DNA of 64,000 nt from Pseudomonas viridiflava (lineage in GTDB: Bacteria > Pseudomonadota > Gammaproteobacteria > Pseudomonadales > Pseudomonadaceae), in contig NZ_UTBZ01000060.1 of NCBI RefSeq assembly GCF_900580865.1, forward strand, positions 356,032 through 420,031, in the 5' to 3' direction. The notes beneath the pieces are model-generated. The model was not told where the DNA came from and ran no database searches. It saw nothing but the letters and a program-made list of their open reading frames with translations. The stretch's first letter is position 1, and each line of letters begins with the position of its first letter. This document shows positions 53,529-60,923 of the stretch, piece by piece. The position numbers and the translations under genes were made by a program.

Positions 53529-54911
53529 ATGTCCGCCGAATTCGATTCGACCCGCAGTACCCGCGATTACCAAGCCTCTGACGCTGCTCACCACATCCAC
53601 GCGTTCGTCGATCAAAAAGCCCTCAACGAGGAAGGCCCGCGGGTGATGGTCAGCGGCGATCGCTTGGCACTGTGGGACAACGACGGCAATCGTTACCTAG
53701 ACGGCATGTCCGGCCTGTGGTGCACCAACCTTGGTTACGGGCGCAAGGATCTCGCCGCTGCCGCGACCGCGCAGCTGGAACAACTGCCCTACTACAACAT
53801 GTTCTTCCACACCACTCACCCGGCGGTGATCGAGCTGTCGGAGTTGCTGTTCAGCCTGTTGCCCAAGCACTACAGCCACGCGATCTACACCAACTCCGGT
53901 TCCGAAGCCAACGAAGTGCTGATCCGCACCGTGCGCAAGTTCTGGCAGGTGATGGGCAAGCCCGAGAAGAAAATCATGATCGGCCGCTGGAACGGCTACC
54001 ACGGCTCGACCCTGGCAGCGACGGCGTTGGGCGGGATGAAGTTCATGCATGAAATGGGCGGCACCATTCCCGATGTCGCGCACATTGATGAACCGTACTG
54101 GTTTGCCCACGAAGGCAACCTCAGCCCGGAGGAGTTCGGCCTGCAAGCGGCGCGGCAACTGGAAGAGAAGATTCTCGAGCTGGGCGCCGACAAGGTCGCG
54201 GCGTTCGTCGCCGAACCGTTCCAGGGCGCGGGCGGCATGATCATTCCGCCGGCGACTTACTGGCCGGAAATCCAGCGCATCTGCCGTCAATACGACGTGC
54301 TGCTGTGTGCGGACGAAGTGATTGGCGGTTTCGGCCGTACCGGCGAATGGTTCGCCCATCAGGCGTTCGGTTTTGAACCCGACACCCTGTCGATCGCCAA
54401 GGGCCTGACCTCGGGTTACATCCCTATGGGCGGTTTGGTTCTGTCGCGGCGCATGGCCGAGGCGCTGGTGGAAAAAGGCGGCGTGTTTGCTCATGGTCTG
54501 ACTTATTCCGGGCACCCGGTGGCGGCGGCCGTGGCGATTGCCAACCTCAAGGCCTTGCGCGATGAGGGTGTGGTGACTCAGGTGAAAACCGACACCGGCC
54601 CGTACCTGCAAAACTGCCTGCGCGAAGTGTTTGGCAATCACCCGTTGGTGGGTGAGATTCAGGGTGTTGGCCTGGTGGCGGCGTTGCAGTTTGCTGAGGA
54701 CAAAGCGACGCGCAAGCGTTTTGCCAATGAAAACGATATCGCCTGGCGTTGCCGCACGATTGGTTTTGAGGAAGGGCTGATCATTCGGTCGACATTGGGG
54801 CGGATGATCATGGCGCCGGCGTTGATTGCCACGCGTACGGAGCTGGATGAGTTGATCGACAAGACGCGGATTGCGGTGGATCGGACGGCGCGGGAGTACG
54901 GGGTTTTGTGA
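53529..54911 (+). CDS. Class III pyridoxal-phosphate aminotransferase (omega-amino acid/polyamine type)
   Basis: The product has 460 residues from ATG 53529, seven bases after TGGAG; the upstream in-frame start at 53460 would overlap the operator. Visible features are NSGSEANEV, GRWNGYHGSTLA, the catalytic pair CADEVIGGFGRTG and SIAKGLTSGY (PLP-binding Lys). These place it among omega-amino acid:pyruvate or polyamine:pyruvate transaminases (SpuC-like). It moves an amino group from a terminal amine to an oxo acid. The substrate is unsettled; the polyamine operon 34 kb away is suggestive only. Confidence 0.87.
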   Translation: MSAEFDSTRSTRDYQASDAAHHIHAFVDQKALNEEGPRVMVSGDRLALWDNDGNRYLDGMSGLWCTNLGYGRKDLAAAATAQLEQLPYYNMFFHTTHPAVIELSELLFSLLPKHYSHAIYTNSGSEANEVLIRTVRKFWQVMGKPEKKIMIGRWNGYHGSTLAATALGGMKFMHEMGGTIPDVAHIDEPYWFAHEGNLSPEEFGLQAARQLEEKILELGADKVAAFVAEPFQGAGGMIIPPATYWPEIQRICRQYDVLLCADEVIGGFGRTGEWFAHQAFGFEPDTLSIAKGLTSGYIPMGGLVLSRRMAEALVEKGGVFAHGLTYSGHPVAAAVAIANLKALRDEGVVTQVKTDTGPYLQNCLREVFGNHPLVGEIQGVGLVAALQFAEDKATRKRFANENDIAWRCRTIGFEEGLIIRSTLGRMIMAPALIATRTELDELIDKTRIAVDRTAREYGVL

Positions 54912-55253
54912 TCGGCTGAAGTGATGGGTTGGCCGGGCTGACGCCTTCGCGAGCAAGCTCGCTCCCACATTTGGAATGCATTCCACTTGGCTCCCTGGCT
55001 CCAAATTTGAAATGCAGTCCACTTGGGCTGCCTGGCTACAAATTTGAAATGCAATCCCTGTGGGAGCGAGCTTGCTCGCGAAGGGGCCGGCCGGAGAGAA
55101 ACTTGGTGGGAGATCAATCCCGCCGATTACTCCGCGCGCCGCTTGGTGTTAAATAGGCGCCAGTCTTAACCTTGTCGCTTATAGCTGTGCAACGAGAACC
55201 GATATGAACACCCATTCCAGGAAAAACACCCAAATTCAAACAGCGGTGAGCGC
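54912..55253. other. Intergenic region with REP palindrome and short direct repeats
   Basis: 342 bp with no gene. It holds the 25-bp inverted repeats described separately and, between them, about two and a half copies of a 35-37 bp direct repeat (CCACTTGGnCTnCCTGGCT then CAAATTTGAAATGCA). The last 100 bp should carry the amidase promoter. Confidence 0.7.
54945..55083. repeat. REP-like palindromic element with 25-bp perfect arms
   Basis: CTTCGCGAGCAAGCTCGCTC... at 54945-54969 is the perfect reverse complement of 55059-55083. The arms carry the GAGCAAGCTCGC core common in fluorescent pseudomonads. Confidence 0.88.
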
Positions 55254-56957
55254 ATGATCGAAGTCACCGAAGTTTCCATTGCCCAACTGCGCGCCGCGCT
55301 CGAGTCCGGCCGGACCACCGCAGTCGAACTGGTGCAGGCCTATCTCGCCCGTATCGATGCCTACGACGGCGCCGACACCCCCACCGCGCTGAATGCCGTG
55401 GTCGTGCGCAACTCTGAAGCATTGAACGAAGCACAGGCCTCCGATGCCCGTCGTGCCGCAGGCAAAACCCTCGGCCCGCTCGACGGCATTCCCTACACAG
55501 CCAAAGACAGCTATCTGGTCAAGGGCCTGACCGCTGCGTCCGGCAGCCCGGCTTTCGCCGATCTGGTCGCTTATCGCGACGCCTTTACCATCGAACGCCT
55601 GCGCGCGGCCGGGGCGATTTGCCTGGGCAAAACCAACATGCCGCCGATGGCCAATGGCGGTATGCAGCGCGGCGTCTACGGTCGCGCGGAAAGCCCTTAT
55701 AACGCCGATTACTTGACCGCGCCGTTTGCCTCCGGCTCGTCGAACGGTGCCGGCACCGCCACTGCCGCCAGTTTCGCCGCGTTCGGTCTGGCGGAAGAAA
55801 CCTGGTCGAGCGGGCGCGGCCCGGCGTCGAACAATGGTTTGTGCGCCTACACCCCGTCGCGCGGCGTGATCTCGGTGCGCGGCAACTGGCCGTTGACCCC
55901 GACCATGGACGTCGTCGTGCCTTACGCACGGACCATGGCCGACCTGCTCGAAGTCCTCGACATCGTCGTCGCCGAAGACCCAGACACCCGTGGCGACCTC
56001 TGGCGCCTGCAACCGTGGGTGCCGATCCCCAGCGTCAGCGAAGTGCGCCCCGCCGCCTACGCCGATCTGGCCGCCGACGCCAAAGCGCTGGCCGGCAAGC
56101 GTTTCGCCGTACCGCGCATGTTCATCAATGCCGACCCTGAAGCCGGCACCAGCGAAGCCCCAGGCATCGGTGGCCCGACCGGCCAGCGCATCAACACCCG
56201 CGCCTCCGTGATCGAATTGTGGAAGCAGGCGCGTCAGGCCCTCGAAGCGGCCGGTGCCGAAGTCATCGAAACCGATTTCCCGCTGGTCTCCAACTGCGAA
56301 GGTGATCGCCCCGGCGCGCCGACCGTGTTCACCCGGGGCCTGGTCTCCAAAGAGTTCCTTCACCATGAGCTGTGGGACCTGACCGCGTGGGCGTTCGACG
56401 ACTTCCTGCAAGCCAACGGCGACCCGAAGCTGAATCGTCTGGTCGACGTCGACGGGCCAAAAATCTTCCCGCACGAGCCGGGTACTCTGCCTAACCGTGA
56501 GGGCGATCTGGTCGCCGGCATGGACGAATACGTGCGCATGGCCGAGCGCGGCATCACGCCGTGGAATGAAATCAGCACCGTGCCCGACGGCTTGCGTGGC
56601 CTCGAACAGACCCGACGCATCGATCTCGAAGACTGGATGGACAAACTGGGCCTCGACGCCGTGCTGTTCCCGACCGTCGCCGATGTCGGCCCGGCGGATG
56701 CAGACGTCAATCCGGAGTCGGCCGACATCGCCTGGAGCAACGGCATCTGGGTGGCCAACGGCAACCTCGCGATCCGCCACCTCGGCGTACCGACCGTTAC
56801 CGTGCCGATGGGCGTGATGACCGACATCGGCATGCCGGTGGGCCTGACCTTCGCCGGCCGCGCTTACGACGACTCGAACCTGCTGCGCCTGGCTGCCGCG
56901 TTTGAATCGACCGGCAGCAAACGCCAGATCCCGCCGCGCACACCGCCGCTGGCGTAA
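55254..56957 (+). CDS. Amidase signature-family protein
   Basis: The product has 567 residues. The amidase signature fold carries catalytic Lys in GIPYTAKDSY, the cis-Ser region in ASGSSNGAGTATA, and a nucleophile region reading EETWSSGRGPASNNGL, where the usual form is GSDTGGSIRxPAxxxGL. Aligning these keeps the nucleophilic Ser and the Arg but changes the surrounding Gly and Asp residues. It hydrolyses an amide, substrate unknown. It has no signal peptide. It stands alone between two REP elements and upstream of an OprD-type porin gene. Confidence 0.82.
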   Translation: MIEVTEVSIAQLRAALESGRTTAVELVQAYLARIDAYDGADTPTALNAVVVRNSEALNEAQASDARRAAGKTLGPLDGIPYTAKDSYLVKGLTAASGSPAFADLVAYRDAFTIERLRAAGAICLGKTNMPPMANGGMQRGVYGRAESPYNADYLTAPFASGSSNGAGTATAASFAAFGLAEETWSSGRGPASNNGLCAYTPSRGVISVRGNWPLTPTMDVVVPYARTMADLLEVLDIVVAEDPDTRGDLWRLQPWVPIPSVSEVRPAAYADLAADAKALAGKRFAVPRMFINADPEAGTSEAPGIGGPTGQRINTRASVIELWKQARQALEAAGAEVIETDFPLVSNCEGDRPGAPTVFTRGLVSKEFLHHELWDLTAWAFDDFLQANGDPKLNRLVDVDGPKIFPHEPGTLPNREGDLVAGMDEYVRMAERGITPWNEISTVPDGLRGLEQTRRIDLEDWMDKLGLDAVLFPTVADVGPADADVNPESADIAWSNGIWVANGNLAIRHLGVPTVTVPMGVMTDIGMPVGLTFAGRAYDDSNLLRLAAAFESTGSKRQIPPRTPPLA

Positions 56958-56970
56958 CACGCTTAAAACT

Positions 56971-57058
56971 GTAGGAGTGAGCCTGCTCGCGAAAGCGGTG
57001 TGTCTGCCGACAGAAATATCGCCTGATGCCCCGCCTTCGCGAGCAGGCTCGCTCCCAC
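56971..57058. repeat. REP-like palindromic element
   Basis: GTAGGAGTGAGCCTGCTCGC at 56971 pairs with the arm ending at 57058 (TTCGCGAGCAGGCTCGCTCC...) over 23 bp with one or two mismatches. It lies between the amidase and porin genes. Confidence 0.82.
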
Positions 57059-57158
57059 AGGTTTTGTGTAACCCCGTAAATTCAGCACATCCACTCAATC
57101 CCCTGCCCTGCAATCCCGCGATCATCCCGGGCATCTTAATTGCCGCTGGCCACCGACC

Positions 57159-58454
57159 ATGATCGACCGCACCCCCTCGCGCCTCACCCTGCTCGCGCTG
57201 CTCTGCGGTCTGACCACCACCGCCCACGCCAGCGGTTTCTTCGACGATGCCAAAAGCGAAGTGCTCAGCCGCAACTTTTACCTGAGCAACGATTACCGCT
57301 CGCCCTCACCGTCCGGCAAAAACTACAAACAGGAATGGGCTCAAGGCTTTATCGGCACCTTCTCATCCGGTTTCACACCTGGCACAGTCGGCTTCGGCAT
57401 CGATGCCCACGCCTTCGCCGGACTGAAACTGGACGGCGGCAAAGGCCACTCCGGCACCGGTCTGCTGCCAGTCGACAGCGATGGCCGCAGCGAAAACGAC
57501 TACTCCAGTGCCGGCGGCGCGCTCAAATTGAAAGCCTCGCGCACCACCCTCGCCTTCGGCGAAATGACCGTCGAAACCCCGGTGTTCGACACCTCCGACA
57601 AACGCCTGCAACCGGAGTACGCCACCGGTTTTCTGCTCAACAGCGCCGAGTTCGACCACATCAATCTGGTGGCCGGGCATTTCACCGCGTTCAAGAATCA
57701 GGACAGCTCATCCGGCAAAGGTGATTTCTACGGCTATGGCGCCAATACCGAAGCCGGCGGGATCAGTTTCCTCGGTGCCGACCTGTTCAGCGATAGCCCC
57801 GTCGGCGGCGCGTTGTACGCCTCAGACCTCAGCGACACCTGGCATCAGTACTACGGCAATCTGCACTTCAAACAGTCCGGCGTGCTGCTCGACGCCAACC
57901 TCTACCACACCCGCGACACCGGCCGAGCGCTGGCCGGCGCCATCGACAACAGCGCGTTCAGCCTCTCCGGGAAATACACCTTCGGCCCCCACGCGGTAAT
58001 GCTCGGCTGGCAAAAGATCAATGGCGACACACCGTTCGATTTCGTCGGCGGCGACTCGATCTACCTCGCCAACTCGATCAAATACGCCGATTTCAACGGC
58101 GCCAACGAACGCTCCTGGCAGGCGCGCTACGACCTCGACCTCGGCGCCTTCGGCATCCCCGGCCTGAAGTTCATGACCCGCTACGTCAGCGGCAGCCACA
58201 TCGACGGCACCCACGCGCCCAAGGGCGGCGCCTACAACCCGTTCGATCCTGACAGCGGCAGTTACCAGCCGCAGCAAGGCGACGGCGGCAAGCACTGGGA
58301 GCGCGATATTGACTTGAAATACGTCGTGCAATCGGGCGCGGCGAAGGACCTGTCGGTGCAGGTCTCGCATGTATCGCACCGCGCCAATGAGGCTCAGGCT
58401 GGCGATGACATTGACCGCATCTATGTGGTGATCCAGTACCCGTTGGGTTTCTAA
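57159..58454 (+). CDS. OprD-family outer-membrane porin
   Basis: The product has 431 residues with a signal peptide (about 1-25, ending AHA/SGFF). FFDDAKSEVLSRNFYLSNDYR is the family's N-terminal signature. The rest alternates as a beta-barrel with loops and ends in YPLGF with a terminal Phe. Members import specific small nutrients such as amino acids, dipeptides or carboxylates. The upstream amidase suggests an amide or its acid as substrate, but this is only context. Confidence 0.9.
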   Translation: MIDRTPSRLTLLALLCGLTTTAHASGFFDDAKSEVLSRNFYLSNDYRSPSPSGKNYKQEWAQGFIGTFSSGFTPGTVGFGIDAHAFAGLKLDGGKGHSGTGLLPVDSDGRSENDYSSAGGALKLKASRTTLAFGEMTVETPVFDTSDKRLQPEYATGFLLNSAEFDHINLVAGHFTAFKNQDSSSGKGDFYGYGANTEAGGISFLGADLFSDSPVGGALYASDLSDTWHQYYGNLHFKQSGVLLDANLYHTRDTGRALAGAIDNSAFSLSGKYTFGPHAVMLGWQKINGDTPFDFVGGDSIYLANSIKYADFNGANERSWQARYDLDLGAFGIPGLKFMTRYVSGSHIDGTHAPKGGAYNPFDPDSGSYQPQQGDGGKHWERDIDLKYVVQSGAAKDLSVQVSHVSHRANEAQAGDDIDRIYVVIQYPLGF

Positions 58455-58488
58455 CCCACCGCCCATCCCGATTTGAAACGCTATCCCC

Positions 58489-58577
58489 TGTAGGAGTGAG
58501 CCTGCTCGCGATAGCGTCTTTTCAACAACATTCATGCTGACTGATACACCGTTATCGCGAGCAGGCTCACTCCTACA
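58489..58577. repeat. REP-like palindromic element with 25-bp perfect arms
   Basis: TGTAGGAGTGAGCCTGCTCG... at 58489-58513 is the perfect reverse complement of 58553-58577. It shares its arm sequence with the element at 56971, and both flank the porin gene. Confidence 0.87.
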
Positions 58578-58743
58578 AGTCTGAGTTTCAACCAAACATC
58601 CGTGTACGCAACACACCGTTCACAGCTAGCCAAATGCCATCACCTCCCTTATCCTGCGCACCCGCAAAAAACTTCAAGCCAGGAAGGCATCGATTGACCT
58701 TCCTGTTTGCCGTCAATCAACACACGCAGATTCAGGGATGTAC

Positions 58744-59397
58744 ATGTTCCAGTTATTCAAACTCGGCGCCGCGCTTGTGCTCGCCGCGACGCTCAGCGGT
58801 TGCATTACCGAAAGCGCCTCGTGGGTCAGCGAACCCCTGCAACCGAAAGCCAACGAGCCGGTCAGCTACCTCGTCGGCTCGATCGGGCCGCAGTCCGTCA
58901 AATTCCCTGCCGCCGATAATCAGCGCATCTTCTTCCGCAAGCGCGGCTCTGAATACGGCGCCGCCGGTATCTGGAAACTGGCCGGTGCCAATTCGACGCC
59001 TCAGGACATTCAGGACGGTGTCGGCGCGGCGAGCGTATTCGTGCTGCCGCTGAAGCCGGGCGATTACGAGTTCTATGACTTCCAGTTCTTTTCCGCACGC
59101 TATCAGCCGGGACTCGGCACTGTTTTTACCTCGGCCGAGGCGCGAGAAAAATTCAACCTGCCGATGCGCCTTGAGCCCGGCAAGGCTTATTACATCGGTG
59201 AATTCCGCTCGTTCTGCCTGACCGCCGGGTTCTGCGCGTTCCGCTGGAGCGACCAGAACGCTCGCGACGCAGTGGTCGCTCAGCGCATGACGCCGGGGCT
59301 GCCAACGCTGCAACCGCTGAAACTCGATCTGAAACGCGCCGAACCCTACATCTTTACCGGCCCTACTCCGGGTGTGGCCGTGGACGTCAAACCATGA
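58744..59397 (+). CDS. Lipoprotein of unknown function, first of a three-gene operon
   Basis: The product has 217 residues from ATG 58744, seven bases after AGGG; ATG 58738 abuts that site. The lipoprotein signal ends AATLSGC. The mature part is beta-rich, with VSYLVGSIGP, VFVLPLKPGDYEFYDF and MRLEPGKAYYIGEF, a DUF2846-like pattern by eye. Two cysteines (RSFCLTAGFC) lie close together. The stop overlaps the next start in ATGA. Confidence 0.75.
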   Translation: MFQLFKLGAALVLAATLSGCITESASWVSEPLQPKANEPVSYLVGSIGPQSVKFPAADNQRIFFRKRGSEYGAAGIWKLAGANSTPQDIQDGVGAASVFVLPLKPGDYEFYDFQFFSARYQPGLGTVFTSAEAREKFNLPMRLEPGKAYYIGEFRSFCLTAGFCAFRWSDQNARDAVVAQRMTPGLPTLQPLKLDLKRAEPYIFTGPTPGVAVDVKP

Positions 59398-59915
59398 AAA
59401 AAATCATCGCCCTCAGCACCGCCGCGCTGTTAACCGGCTGCACGGCCACCAACACCTTGCCTGAGCGCACCCTCGCCGACGGTCAGGATTATCTGGCGCC
59501 GATTCACGTCATGGTCGATGACCCGATGAACTCGTCGACCCTGCGCAACCATCTGCGCCAGACCGGGGTATTCCGCGAAATCCAGACCGGCACCGCTAAA
59601 GCTGACGAGTACAGCGTCCAGGTCAAACTGAACATGCAACCTGAGTTCCCGCCGTTTCCAGTGGTGCTGCTCAGCTGCCTTACCCTGTTCACACTGCCGT
59701 TGTCCAAGGAATACAACACTGAGGCGCAGTTCTCCGTGTATCAGGGCGACAAACGTCTGAAGCAATACAGCTATCGCAACACCACGCAGAAATACACCTG
59801 GCTGCTGGATCAGGGCGGCGAACTGGAAGGCCAGAACCTGAGCCGCATCGCCCGCGCGTTTGCCCAGGACGTCCAGCATGATCATCTGATCCCGGCCTTC
59901 GGAGCTGCGCAATGA
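59394..59915 (+). CDS. Lipoprotein of unknown function, tandem paralogue 1
   Basis: The product has 173 residues with a short lipoprotein signal MKKIIALSTAALLTGC. The central part, with CLTLFTLPLS followed by QFSVYQGDKRLKQYSY, aligns with the equally long protein of the next gene. Both ends overlap neighbours by ATGA, so the three lipoproteins are made together. Function unknown. Confidence 0.72.
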   Translation: MKKIIALSTAALLTGCTATNTLPERTLADGQDYLAPIHVMVDDPMNSSTLRNHLRQTGVFREIQTGTAKADEYSVQVKLNMQPEFPPFPVVLLSCLTLFTLPLSKEYNTEAQFSVYQGDKRLKQYSYRNTTQKYTWLLDQGGELEGQNLSRIARAFAQDVQHDHLIPAFGAAQ

Positions 59916-60433
59916 ACCTCAACTTCATCAAGCCCGCCGCCCTGCTCTTAGCCCTGCTGACGCTGGGCGGTTGCGCCAACACCCTGCAACCGCTCGACTA
60001 CAAGGCCAGCCAGACCTACGTCCCGGTCACACTCGGGCTCGGACCGGCCTACAGCCGAATCGATGAACAGCATCAGCGCGAAACCATCAGTGCCCTGAAA
60101 AACACCGGCGCCTTTTCCATGCTCGACGGTGGCTACAGCCGCAACGGCTACAGCCTGTTGATCACCGAACCACACGACGGCAAGGTCAACTGGCTCGCGC
60201 TGGTGAACGTCTTCACCCTGTTCACCTTTCCCATGCCATACCACTACCAGGACAACCTGCGCGGCTCGATCTTCAAGGACGGCGAACTGCTCAAGACCTA
60301 CAACTACTCGCGCGAAGGCTGGAGCGTCATGACCTGGTACGTGCCAATTCCAGCGTTTGAAAACAAGCGGCAGATGCTTGATCAGTTGCTGGTGGAAATG
60401 GACAAGGACAAGCTGATTCCGTATCAGCCGTGA
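59912..60433 (+). CDS. Lipoprotein of unknown function, tandem paralogue 2
   Basis: The product has 173 residues with a lipoprotein signal ending LTLGGC. NVFTLFTFPMP and GSIFKDGELLKTYNYSREG line up with the previous protein, indicating an old tandem duplication. It closes the three-gene operon. Function unknown; a periplasmic or outer-membrane complex of the three is plausible. Confidence 0.72.
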   Translation: MNLNFIKPAALLLALLTLGGCANTLQPLDYKASQTYVPVTLGLGPAYSRIDEQHQRETISALKNTGAFSMLDGGYSRNGYSLLITEPHDGKVNWLALVNVFTLFTFPMPYHYQDNLRGSIFKDGELLKTYNYSREGWSVMTWYVPIPAFENKRQMLDQLLVEMDKDKLIPYQP

Positions 60434-60923
60434 AGGGATGAATGCGGATTCAACTGGAACCACGCTACTCCCTGTGAGAGCGCGTTGCCAAGGACAGCCC
60501 CCGTTTGCCCTCTCGAAATAGATCACATCGATATCATCGAGAAGAACCGCAACGGGCAGTTCCTGTTTTATATCTCACAGCGCTATTTGAAAGTTGATGC
60601 CATCAACAAGCTTGATTATGAATTGCGCCGCAACAGCGGAGGGAAAGAGAAGTCCTCAACACTTTGGTTGAGATACGACGCCGTCTAGTGAGTTGTGAAC
60701 CGTGTGGGAGCGGGGCTGCACGCGAATGCGGTTTAACAGTTACTAAGATGTGACTGATAAACCGCAGTTTGCTGCGACATGTGTATTTGCATTCACCGGC
60801 CCCTACCGTTCATCGCAAAACCACTCTCGACTGTCAGATCTGACAGTAGCCAACTCTGCCTCGGAGGTATCTGATATTTCCATTCGGCCCCCTCCCCAGG
60901 CCGACCTACAAGGAAGGTGTCCC
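60434..60923. other. Intergenic region before the Ig-like-domain gene
   Basis: 490 bp. A 67-codon plus-strand frame at 60485-60688 lacks a ribosome binding site and recognisable product, so I do not call it; it could be a remnant. A half-REP (GTGTGGGAGCGGGGCTGC) lies near 60702. A promoter for the gene at 60924 is expected here. Confidence 0.45.

Noticed and set aside
55236..57227. 663-codon minus-strand frame opposite the amidase gene
   Set aside because: Antisense shadow; amidase catalytic residues are on the plus strand.
60485..60688. 67-codon plus-strand frame before the Ig-like gene
   Set aside because: TTG start without ribosome binding site and no recognisable product; possibly a remnant but not supportable as a gene.
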